From: Conchocele bisecta
Lineage: Eukaryota > Mollusca > Bivalvia > Lucinida > Thyasiridae
Assembly: GCA_029237695.1 (NCBI GenBank)
Contig: CM055271.1
Coordinates: forward strand, 87,033,066-87,097,065
Reading direction: 5' to 3'
DNA length: 64,000 nt
The translations under genes were made by a program, and so were the position numbers. Shown here in pieces: positions 1-9,083 of the stretch (position 1 is its first letter; every line of letters starts with the position of its first letter). A model generated the notes under the pieces. That model was not told the DNA's origin and did no database searches. It worked only from the letters and a program-made list of their open reading frames with translations.

Positions 1-84
1 CCATCGACAACAGCGCTGGCCACATCAAAGGCCGCCGAGATCAGCCTAGTAAAAGTTATGGCCAAGGAGCTGGGACCACACCAG
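1..84 (+). CDS. SDR-family exon, L-xylulose reductase (DCXR)-like, active-site segment; 5' part outside window
   Basis: Frame 1 is open from the window edge and ends at a GT donor (85-86). The 28 residues contain ALATSKAA followed by VMAKELGPHQ, which matches the YxxxK active-site helix and the VMALELGPHK stretch of vertebrate DCXR, an NADPH-dependent short-chain dehydrogenase/reductase that reduces L-xylulose and dicarbonyls. The next two exons (1263-1380, 2425-2528) continue in matching phase. The lysine of YxxxK is present, but the residue four before it, normally the catalytic Tyr, is Leu (CTG). The nucleotide-binding half of the protein would lie to the left of the window. Family assignment is good. 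Enzyme activity is doubtful given the Tyr to Leu change. Confidence 0.85.
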
Positions 85-107
85 GTACAACGTTAACCCT
101 TTCACCC

Positions 108-357
108 CTGGGGCACGTTTCACTAAACTTCCTACTATAAAAATGTTCTTACGAAGACTTTTATAATTTTACTTCACACATTAATGTGATTCGCCGATAC
201 TAAACTTTTCCAATTACATACTGAGGTGGTGTTTAAATCGGAGCAAATCCATCAAAGTTTCTCAAAATCGGCTGATAATACCAACGTTGCTCTCCATGCT
301 AGTTTTGTACTTATGCACTTCTTAATCATACGAAGTTTAGTGAAATGTGTCCAAGGA
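108..357. mobile_element. Family-B palindromic MITE, old divergent copy
   Basis: The ends read GTTTCACTAAACTT and, inverted, AAGTTTAGTGAAA, the same termini as the seven better copies listed below (for example 22086-22331). The interior has diverged strongly. It lies in the first visible intron of the DCXR-like gene. Confidence 0.6.
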
Positions 358-631
358 ATGACGGTAACTTCGTCAAAACTTCGTCACAACGACATACGTA
401 TTAGATTAAAGCATACTATACAATAAAGGGAAACCAGTTCCGAATTTGCTGCGCTATGTTTCATAAAAAAAACGTCATTCCATTAGAAATATATTGAAAG
501 GAAATCTTACTGTAAATACAAACACAACTAAAAAACATAACCTCACTCCGTTCAGAAACCATGTGATCCCACAATCCGTAGCAGTGGTAGCGTATGAATA
601 TGTTTGCTCTGCCGAACTACAGTGAAGGTTG

Positions 632-955
632 GCGCGGTGTTGGTTTAACTATATATATTTCGAAAACAAGCATGTACATACGGGTAATTGGGTTTGGTTT
701 GAAATCAAATACATATTGAAATCCTCTCGGGGGAGCGGTGTTTGTTTAAACATAGTTATACGACAGTATTTGCAAACAATCATGTACATACTGGTCACTT
801 GGATTGGATTGACAGTAAACCCTTATTGAAATCCTGTCCACCGAGCGGTGTTTGTTTAAACATATTTAGTAGACTTTATTTGCAAACAAGCATGCACATA
901 CTGGTTATATGGATTGGATTGTAAGCTAACACTTATTGAAATCCTCTCCGCGGTG
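632..955. repeat. Three imperfect tandem repeats of about 107 bp
   Basis: GCGGTGTTTGTTTAAAC, TTTGCAAACAA.CATG.ACATACTGGT and TTATTGAAATCCTCTCC recur in the same order from about 632, 736 and 844. A truncated fourth start follows at 950. The array is intronic, in the DCXR-like gene. Confidence 0.75.
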
Positions 956-993
956 CGCGACCCGAATTCCCTGTCTGTACTGACAGAAAATTC

Positions 994-1242
994 GGGTTAT
1001 GCCAAGGTGCATGATCACGTGGTCACAACAACAACAACTGACACGGAAATCGATTCTTCGAATAAAACGATATAAGTATGTGCCGAACTCACGAAGACGC
1101 GTTTGCTGCGCCATATTGCACCGAAACCCGTTGCATATTAAGGAAAATATCAAATAATACCTCCTTTGGAGTGGGCGCGCTTTCAACACTTTCAGCCGTT
1201 GTTGTTGTTGTTGTTGTTGTAACCATGTGATCATGCACCTTG
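994..1242. mobile_element. MITE with (CAA)n/(TTG)n inverted ends
   Basis: The left end AAGGTGCATGATCACGTGGT plus CAACAACAAC is the reverse complement of the right end (TTG)n plus ACCATGTGATCATGCACCTT. The inner stretch CGTTTGCTGCGCCATATT through TTAAGGAAAATATCAAATAATAC recurs at 14510-14575. Confidence 0.75.
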
Positions 1243-1262
1243 TTCGCGGTGAGCTGCTGTAG

Positions 1263-1380
1263 ATCCGAGTGAATGCTGTCCAGCCCACGGTGGTGATGAC
1301 GCCAATGGGTAAAGCTTTCTGGGACGTCTACACCGAGCGGGACGCCTTCCTCGCCAGACATCCCATTGGTCACCTGGCAG
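1263..1380 (+). CDS. SDR/DCXR-like, second visible coding exon
   Basis: The exon is bounded by an AG acceptor (1261-1262) and a GT donor (1381-1382). It encodes IRVNAVQPTVVMTPMG near its start and ARHPIGHLA at its end. The first stretch is the conserved IRVNAVNPTVV of the DCXR family, and the second matches the substrate-loop region followed by the PLGK motif. The phase is 0 at the left and 1 at the right, which fits the flanking exons. The intron before it carries a (CAA)n/(TTG)n-ended MITE that stops about 25 bases short of the acceptor. Confidence 0.87.
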
Positions 1381-1389
1381 GTAGGACTA

Positions 1390-2000
1390 CAGTTCAATGG
1401 TTTCGTCAGCGATTTGGTTCATTATGTTAAACCACAGGTACCAGACAAACATACCTGACTATAATTTGTTTTCAGTCGCCCGTGCTTTAAACAATATGTA
1501 TTAAGTAATAATGTTACTGCTGAATGCAATTGCATTATATAATGCATGGTATTTGACTGAAATAATAACTTGGTCATCTCCCATTACTGCCATTCGAGTA
1601 TCAATTCACATATTAACGCATGTCATTCAATATACACCTTTACGGGCTTCATGATTTTTAAATATTTTTATTTATTTTTTTATCTATTTTTCACCATTAA
1701 TTTGAACCGTTATAACGGCTATACAGTTATAACGTCTATACATGTTTAATTAACTGAAATATGCGCGATCCACTATGACGTCATCAATGACAATATAATG
1801 TTTTATAATTATTTATAATTTATTATGTAAGTTTTCGTAATTTTGCTTCAGGCAATTAATTTGATGATTTGCTCATTCGGTAGCATTACAGAATTTGCAG
1901 AATACCATAAGCTTGCACGCTCGTCAGAGTGTCCAGGGCGAAATGTAAGGCCCTCAGACATGCGCAGACATTTATGTGCCAGTTTAGTAAACTCATTTAA
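1390..2000. other. Intron sequence, AT-rich, nothing recognised
   Basis: Second visible intron of the DCXR-like gene. No open frame or repeat known elsewhere in the window was found between the donor at 1381 and the SINE fragment at 2001. Confidence 0.5.
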
Positions 2001-2122
2001 TTACATACTTTCATAGTATTTCCATCACACCGGTCTGTCTGATGAGACTTTAAACTGTGGTCCCGTCTCTATATGAGCTTAGCTGTGGCTGGGACGTTAA
2101 ACCCATTCACTTTCACTTTCGT
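2001..2122 (+). mobile_element. Fragment of tRNA-derived SINE (3' body)
   Basis: TTTCATAGTATTTCCATC, the CCCGTCTCTATATGA stretch, GGGACGTTAAACCCATTCAC and the CTTTCACTTTC tail match the body of the fuller minus-strand copy at 43705-43985. The tRNA-like head is missing here. Confidence 0.65.
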
Positions 2123-2175
2123 CTATGTTGCGAACTGAGAGAATACAGGAATATAATAAAATAAACCATTCGTTA

Positions 2176-2265
2176 ATGATCACTGCATATGTCTCCCCGT
2201 GGACGGCGGCATTCTCGCGAACTACATGTAGCCACACGTTGTACTCCATAGACGGCTGGATCAGA
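2176..2265 (+). pseudogene. Decayed duplicates of the DCXR-like terminal exon (two fragments)
   Basis: 2176-2231 repeats the end of the functional last exon almost base for base: ATGATCAC, then the codons for [11 protein letters not shown], then a different tail (YM and stop). One base is lost near 2185, so the frame breaks upstream of the motif. A second, weaker fragment at 2238-2265 repeats the DNA around the DGG codons. Both lie in the intron just before the real last exon. They look like relics of local duplication of the 3' exon. The first fragment could in principle serve as an alternative 3' end, but I see no intact acceptor for it. Confidence 0.6.
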
Positions 2266-2289
2266 TTAATTTGTTTAATTATCGATTAA

Positions 2290-2362
2290 AGTATATGTTG
2301 TTACCACTCATCTGAACCGTCTCGTCGAGACGATTCAGATGAGTGGTGACAACATATACTTC
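2290..2362. mobile_element. Family-E perfect hairpin, about 73 bp
   Basis: AAGTATATGTTGTTACCACT is followed by an inverted copy across a CGTCTCG/CGAGACG centre. Related hairpins lie at 27147-27209 (partial) and 28028-28107. Confidence 0.75.
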
Positions 2363-2424
2363 CGAGAAGAAATAAAGAAAATGGCGAAGACGATCTAAAA
2401 ACCTTCATACTACTGTGCTTTCAG

Positions 2425-2528
2425 AGGTGGGCGACGTCGTGGATGCCACTCTATACCTGCTGTCTGACCAATCAGCCATGATCACGGGCACGTGTCTTCC
2501 CGTAGACGGTGGTATTCTGGCGAACTAG
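2425..2528 (+). CDS. SDR/DCXR-like, terminal coding exon with stop
   Basis: An AG acceptor at 2423-2424 opens a phase-1 exon encoding [18 protein letters not shown] and then a C-terminus ending [10 protein letters not shown], with TAG at 2526-2528. This matches the end of DCXR (V..AILFLLSDRSG...TGSTLPVEGG). The three visible exons give about 102 residues, the C-terminal two fifths of a normal 244-residue DCXR. The terminal LPVDGG motif is repeated in damaged form before and after the exon (see 2176-2265 and 2546-2578). Confidence 0.88.
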
Positions 2529-2545
2529 CTGCATTACAGAATTAC

Positions 2546-2578
2546 TGTTCCATGGACGGCGGGATAAGGCCAACTAGC
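2546..2578 (+). pseudogene. Third fragment of the DCXR-like last exon, downstream of the stop
   Basis: CCATGGACGGCGGGAT followed by AAGGCCAACTAG resembles the DNA of the [12 protein letters not shown] end of the functional exon and the fragment at 2238-2265. It is too short to be more than a relic. Confidence 0.4.
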
Positions 2579-2694
2579 TCCACAGATTCATAATGATGGC
2601 ACACTATTCTGCTGGCGGCATGAGCCGCCGACTGATAACAAACAGTATCACATGTTAACGTTGTTATGACGTGTTGTAACCCATTTCATAAATG

Positions 2695-2855
2695 TGTCCG
2701 CTTTAGCGAGGTTCCACTGTAAATCAGGCATATGACCACCCCAAGACACGTGTTTATGTTTTGTGATCACGAACAGATATAATAATTATGTATTAATAGA
2801 AAGATTACCCACACAGAGATTTACAGGTTGTCCGGTTTAGAGAGGTTTCACTGTA
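2695..2855. mobile_element. Family-I MITE (GTCCGGTTTAGAGAGG ends)
   Basis: Both ends contain versions of TGTCC.CTTTAG.GAGGTT.CACTGTA. The same motif marks copies at 28800-29170, 31959-32181, 36665-36694 and 38353-38572. Confidence 0.65.
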
Positions 2856-4227
2856 TGACACTTGTTTAATAACACCTGCAGCTGACCGTATCTCCTTAAA
2901 TACGTATTCGTATTGATAATGTTGTGCGCGAACGTTATGTCAAATGAATAACATGGAGATATTCTAATGACGTCCTTAATGGCGTGACAAAGCAATGATG
3001 TTTTACGTTGACGTCATCATGTTTTAACCGCCATTAGAAGCATCAGTAACTCAGTAGAAATACTGCAATTGTTTGAATGTGCTAGTAGTTATATTTTACC
3101 GGTACGTTGGTTTCTCACTTTCTCTTTCGTAACCAATACCGGTACCATGGTTTCTCATTCTGTCTATTCCGAGATAAGCCTCGTTTTCTTTCGTTGTTAT
3201 CGAGAAACCGATGGGTCCACTAGCAACAAATGGTAAGGAACCGAGAAACCAACGTACCGGTAAAAGATAACCAAGACATCGATGGGTCCACTAGCAGCAA
3301 GTGTTGCTAAAATTACATTCTTGACATTCCTATCTATAGTGCCTTGAGAAAGCGTTAGATACATACTTACCAGTACCTCTTGTCTAAACCGATTTGACAT
3401 TCCTAGATTTATACCAGGTCGCGAAATAGTATACATTAACCCAGAAAACGGTCCACAAGCCACACATGTTGTTGCTAAAATTACATTCTTGACATTCTTA
3501 GATCTGTATCAGGTCACGACGAAGTATACATTAACCCAACCGATTTGACATTCCTAGATATATACCAGGTCACGAAACAGTATACATTAACCCAGAAAAT
3601 GGTCCACTAGCCACACATATACATACATTAAACCGGACAACATAATACTACTTCACCTTGGCCGTAGAAAGAAAAAAAACTGGAGTCAAGACTTTATTTA
3701 TTATGTAAACTTTTAACGTTTTATAATCTTTCAAAACAAAAACATGACAACTCGGCCTATCAACAGCTAAGGTCAGTCTTGGCCCTGCCAACGGGTTGGA
3801 CTATAATTTCGTCTATATTGAGGGAATTCTTAAAATCAGAACTGAATATTTACAGAAAATGTATGACAAACAGTGCAGGCCCTGATCAGACTGTATGCTG
3901 AACTAATATTAGCCAGCCAGTCGCTAATGCTATTATGTACCGTCTGTCAGCCAGTACCTCAGAACATGATAAACGAGAGTCAACAATGAAGGAATTTTTA
4001 AATGGAAAAGGTCACTATATCTAATGACCTGTAATCACATAACATTTACAGTATTTGTGGGTACAAGAATGATGAATAGTATAAAACCGGCATTCTTCAT
4101 TTCTCATTAAAGTATTCTCTCAAATGAGCTAGCGTATGGGAAAACATATACCATTGCGTTTCCATTATAGCTGCCAGATAACCGTGCAGTCTGATGAAGA
4201 CACATGCAGTGTTTGTCATACTATAAA

Positions 4228-4487
4228 TAGAGAATAGTAGGTTAGTGCCGTGAATGGGAAAAAATATCTGGCAAGGCTCAGGAAACGGGATGGGCGAGGC
4301 TCTGCCGAGCACATCCCGTTTCCGTGCCGTGCCAGATATTTGTTCCCATTCACGGCACTAACCTACTATTCTATTTATCCCGTCAACACCTACAAATGGC
4401 TGTAAAATGCAAAAAATAGTATTGAATGGATATCAAAAATGTTTCACGGCACCGTGTTTCACGGCACATACGCACTGTGTTGACGGG
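4228..4487. mobile_element. Family-J compound foldback MITE, with ATAAA target duplication
   Basis: The first palindrome runs from TAGAGAATAGTAGGTTAGTG to its inverse. The second runs from TTTATCCCGTCAACAC to GTGTTGACGGG. ATAAA at 4223-4227 and 4488-4492 flank the insert. The right arm of the host element (about 5640-5655, reverse strand) shows the uninterrupted sequence CATACTATAAAACAGTG, which is the empty site. Other copies: 16875-17139 and 21527-21812. Confidence 0.85.
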
Positions 4488-4990
4488 ATAAAACAGTGTC
4501 TAGCACAGCGCATTAAAGTGAACATGTTAACATCACAATATACAAGCATTTGGCGCATAATGGAATCGCATTGTGGTTCCGTCGGTTTGCAATGTTGCAT
4601 CCACATGCAATCGAATATTTTGTAGGCCCCTTCCCATGACTCGGCCCACTTGGGGATGTTTGACGACTGGGTTAGCTGGTCGATTAAATCTTGATGGTGT
4701 CCATGCGTACATATCTCGCCACGGATGCCCGCTTCTAAGTCCTGCAGAACGGTAGACGAACCGCTAAACAGCAGAGTGAGCAACATTGTCCTGGCTTCCA
4801 TGAAGTGAAGTAGCAAGTCTGTCCGCTCGTAGCGCACGTCCCCGTTCCAGACGCGATATCAAGCATGGCGAGCGTCAAACACGTCTCGGTGGTTGCATTA
4901 GATGCAACGGAGACCTGCCAGCATATCCATAAAATACTTTGCCCTTCCATCCACAAGTACAGTAAGAACATTATGCAAATGTCGGCAATC
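4433..4990 (-). pseudogene. Broken coding-like stretch in the core of the long-arm element, unknown
   Basis: On the minus strand one frame gives HNVLTVLVDGRAKYFMDMLA, then stops, then an open run with RYERTDLLLHFMEARTMLL and WAESWEGAYKIFDCMW, ending in the MITE at 4487. Composition and residue order look protein-like, not random, and two internal stops separate the pieces in the same frame. I do not recognise the family. It could be the remains of the element's own transposase or captured host sequence. Confidence 0.35.
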
Positions 4991-5417
4991 ATGATGATAT
5001 ATTAAATGTTTGTCCACTTGCGGTGCTATAAATGAATGTGAGATAAACCCAGGAAAAATGCTCTTTTATACAGTATATTCTCATGCTCCAGTTACATAGG
5101 TGTTTACTAACTTCTTTTATCAATGTATCATTTTCACTAATAATGTATCTCGCGTTATATCTCATACTCCAATTACGTAGGTGACTGATCACATCTGTGA
5201 TGTTCTCGGTTTTAATTTCTCTGTAAGAGTAATGGTTATAATTTGAATGTTGAGCAATGTTATGGTAAGAATCTGTGGTGTTCTCAAACATTCCTGAGGC
5301 TCATGTGGACCTGCTGTTTACAGTTACAGCCTCTGTAACTTATTTTGTAACTTATAATGCTACTTTTGCTATAAGATGTCAAATGCTTATACACATATTT
5401 GTCCACGTTCACATTCA

Positions 5418-5660
5418 TGTGCTGTGCCAGACACTGTTTTTAAAGTATGACACATACTCTGAAGGTGATGTGATTCCATTGTGTGCCAAATGCTTGTATA
5501 TTATGATATCTGTTTCCATGTTTTGTAGTAGACACTGTTTTAAAGTGTGACAAATACGCTGAAGGTAATGCGATTCCAATATGCGCCAAATGCTTGTATA
5601 TTGTGATGTTAACATGTTCACTTTCATGCGCTGTGCTAGACACTGTTTTATAGTATGACA
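5418..5660. repeat. About 2.3 tandem copies of a 105-bp unit
   Basis: AGACACTGTTTTAAAGT.TGACA.ATAC.CTGAAGGT, GCCAAATGCTTGTATATT and a variable tail recur at 5430, 5530 and 5638. The last unit runs into the right arm. Confidence 0.65.
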
Positions 5661-6235
5661 AACACTGCATGGGTATTCATCAGACTGCACGGTTATCTGG
5701 CAACTATAATGGAAACGCAATGGTATATGGTTTCCCATACGCTAGCTCATTTGAGACGAATACTGTAATGGGAAATGAAGAATGCCGGTTTTATACTATT
5801 CATTATTCTTGTACCCACAAATACTGTAAATGTTATGTGGTACAGGTGATTACAGGTCATTAGTTATAGTGACCTTTTCCATTTAAATGTTCCTTCATTG
5901 TGGGCTCTCGTTGATCATGTTGTGAGGCACTGGCTGACAGACGGTACATAATAGCATTAGCGACTGTCTGGCTAATGTTAGTTCAGCATGCAGTCTGATC
6001 AGGGCCTGCACTGTTTATCATACATCTTCTGTAAATACTCAGTTCTGATTTTGGGAATTCCCTCAATATAGACGAGAGTATGGTCAAACCCGTTGGCAGG
6101 GCATTGACTGACCTTAGCTGTTGATAGGCCGAGTTGTCATGTTTTTGTTTTGAAAGATTATAAAACGTTAAAAGTTTACATAATAAATAAAGTCCTGAAT
6201 CCAGTTGTTTTTTTCTTTCTACGGCCAAGGTGATG

Positions 6236-6705
6236 TAGTATTATGTTTTCTGGGTTAATGTATACTTCATCGTGACCTGATACAGATCTAAGAATGTCAA
6301 GAATTTAATTTCAGCAACAACATTTGTGGCTAGTGGACCGTTTTCTGGGTTAATGTATACTATTTCGTGACCTGATATATATCTAGGAATGTCAAATCGG
6401 ATGGGTTAATGCATACTTCATCGTGACCTGATACAGATCTAAGAATGTCAAGAATGTAATTTCAGCAACAGCATTTGTGGCTAGTGGACCGTTTTCTGGG
6501 TTAATGTATACTATTTCGTGACCTGGTATATATCTAGGAATGTCAAATCGGATGGGTTAATGCATACTTCATCGTGATTTGATACAGATCTAAGAATGTC
6601 AAGAATGTAATTTCAGCAACAACATTTGTGGCTAGTGGACCATTTTCTGGGTTAATGTATACTATTTCGTGACCTGGTATATATCTAGGAATGTCAAATC
6701 AGTTT
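6236..6705. repeat. Minisatellite of about 150-bp units in the right arm
   Basis: GGGTTAATGTATACTATTTC, CTAGGAATGTCAAATC, CATCGTGA.(C/T)TGATACAGATC and GGCTAGTGGACCGTTTTC recur in order about three times. The matching stretch of the left arm (about 3390-3640) has fewer units, so the array changed length after the arms formed. Confidence 0.75.
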
Positions 6706-7089
6706 AGACAAGAGATACTGGTAAGTATGTGAAATGATATGTTAGCCGATGTATCTAACCGTTTCTCGAGAGTTAGAAACTATCGTATATAACATGAGAT
6801 GGTAGCACTATATGACAAGTGAGAGGAAGATGGGAATGTCAAGAATGTAATTTTAGCCACACTTGCTGCTAGTGGACCCATCGGTTTCTCGGTTATCTTT
6901 TACCGGTACGTTGGTTTCTCGGTTGCTTACCATTTGTTGCTAGTGGACCCATCGGTTTCTCGATAACAACAGAAAACGAGGCTTATCTCGGAATAGAAAG
7001 AATGAGAAACCATCGTACCGGTATTGGTTACGAAAGAGAAACCGAGTAACCAACGTACCGGTAAAATATAACTACTTGTGCTCCCGTTT

Positions 7090-7673
7090 GGTAATGTGAA
7101 GTGTTTGCCAAGTACAGTAACCTAGTATATGGCATATTTATATATATGATTGTATTGGTAGTATGCTGATACATGCAGCACACTGGCAGAGCTCCAGATA
7201 CGTTTTGTATCTAAAGCGTATTGTACCCCCATATTTCAAATTCAATGCGTATTTTACTTTTACAAATGTATTATTGATTCTTCCTTATTATAATAGGGGA
7301 CAAATGATAAACAATAAAACAAATTTAAAAATTCACTTATTTGTGTTTGTTTTTTGCAGTTCATCTAAGTAAATTTACAACTTTATTAGAGTATTTTTTT
7401 AAAATAAATGCGTATTCTAACATTGCAGTGAGTATTTTGTACTCCCACTTCTGATGATCAATGCGTATTCTGCAATAATACGTGAGTAAAATACGCCAAT
7501 ACGCACCTTATCTGGAGCTTTGCAATGGTTTAAGCAGAGTGAAACAGCGAGATAGTAGTGTATTGCAATGCCCTGTCTTGACAATCGGTGAGAACACTTA
7601 TTATCGTTATCTGTAATCCAGGCGCGTACGCAGAGGGGGTGCGACGGGTGCGACGGGTGCGTACGCACCCCCC
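7090..7673. other. No gene recognised
   Basis: AT-rich sequence with no supported coding region. 7617-7673 contains a G-rich/C-rich foldback (GCGTACGCAGAGGGGGTGCG and GGTGCGTACGCACCCCCC), probably the end of another dispersed repeat. Confidence 0.4.
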
Positions 7674-7921
7674 TTAACCCGTTCAAGACCACAGGCCTGT
7701 ATAGTGGTATTGGCAAAATGTGTAGATCCAGATGAGCCGGCTCGTGACGAGCCGTCTCATCAAGATCTGCACTTTTTGAAAGAAATTGTCATAATTTTGA
7801 GAACAAAAACACCTCATGTTCATAAATGGACTGGTCTGAAAATCATGTTGTGATGGTTGGAATGGGTTGCAAAATTAACATATCAAAATCCATTCCAGTT
7901 ATTTAGGGGTGAATTGGTTAA
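7674..7921. mobile_element. Family-K TTAA-ended foldback MITE
   Basis: Bounded by TTAACCC and GGTTAA. It contains the core hairpin GATGAGCCGGCTCGTGACGAGCCGTCTCATC. Other copies are at 15650-15895, 26639-26882 and 37463-37700, in both orientations. TTAA limits suggest mobilisation by a piggyBac-type transposase. Confidence 0.8.
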
Positions 7922-8118
7922 TCTGCCGAGATCTGTCTGTGAATGTGCAAAACAAAACAATGTTTAGCCCTTCGCGCCGTCGATAGCACACCCCACCCCC
8001 CTAAATTAATTCCTGCGTACGGGCCTGTAATCACTCATAGACGTATAGAATTTCGGTTTCGAACAGTGTGTCTCAAGATGCTAGGCCACTTTAGCTATTA
8101 TATGACACATACCAATGA

Positions 8119-8624
8119 TTAAAAGTACATGCACGCTCAGTAGGTACAACATGTTCTTTATAGGAATTAAATAAGTGTATAATTTTGTCACTATTCCACC
8201 AGTTCTAAAAATACGAGTGCCCGCTATACAGATATAATCATTCAGTAATATTTATTTTACTGATAATGACGCGTGGTGATATCCGGCTATTTTCATATGC
8301 AAATGAGGTATAGTGTTTTTTAATTATTTATACTAATTAAATTTGTCACCTGAAAAAATAATATTTTCGACAGTTTATAAAGTATGAGCATTGCATATCA
8401 AGAAAGATAATTACAGATACTAAATAGTAATGGCTTTTTTACTGAAACACGGTTATCGCCCCTGATATCAGTGTAGAACTTTACGCCCGATATAAAATGT
8501 ATAATAATGCCAATCAATACGTGGGGTAATGGTGAATGAAGGTTTATATTGTCAGAAAATGTCTCAGATGATATCTCTGATATAACGAACAGTTTGTGCC
8601 TACTGAGTGGGCATGTACCTTTAA
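8119..8624. mobile_element. Family-L MITE, 506 bp, TTAA ends and 27-bp inverted repeats
   Basis: TTAAAAGTACATGCACGCTC at the left is the near reverse complement of GAGTGGGCATGTACCTTTAA at the right. A second copy at 26423-27048 carries a family-K element inside it. TTAA limits again fit piggyBac-type mobilisation. Confidence 0.8.
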
Positions 8625-8995
8625 CCCATTGAAGTGTGTGTTTATTAACACTAGCTTTAAGCCATATGGCCCATGAAGCAAGACAAAATACAGTATACAA
8701 GTGTTTAACAAGGCAGCAGACAGGATAGGAACTATCTCACTCAGCTTTATAGTTACATGTTTGATTCTCATTTACTTCAAAATAAATAGTATGTTGTTTC
8801 ACTTACTAGTTCGGTTGTATTTCGTATTATGCTGCTATGATGTACTAGTTCGGGCTTTCGAATGGAATATTCAAAAGACAGACATACTACAACATGAGCG
8901 TATACGAATATGTGCTAGCTGTGTGAGAATTATGTTACTGTCCTGTTTAATAGGTATGAACATAGTAATATTTCTACTTTAAACTTAGGTACATA
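8625..8995. other. No gene recognised
   Basis: Short open frames here have no family resemblance that I can see. (ACATAT)n-like repeats near 8985-9010 may be the 3' tail of the minus-strand LINE that follows. Confidence 0.35.
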
Positions 8996-9083
8996 TATGT
9001 ACATATATCTGCCATTTTGAATACATGAAGACCACTTACTGTATCGGTTCTGTATTGCTGAAGATATTGGAGAAGGTAACATA

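Larger units (their letters stand above)
3081..7085. mobile_element. 4-kb element with very long (1.2-1.5 kb) inverted arms
   Basis: The left arm 3081-4572 is the reverse complement, with modest divergence, of the right arm 5570-7085. Outer ends share TAGTTATATTTTACCGGTAC. The arms contain a SINE-like segment (3769-3850 and 6010-6120) and a minisatellite whose copy number differs between arms. A compound MITE (4228-4487) sits in the left arm only. The central 1 kb (4573-5569) is single-copy and has no clear transposase. This is a long-inverted-repeat transposon or an inverted duplication. The sharp outer limits favour a transposon. Confidence 0.8.
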
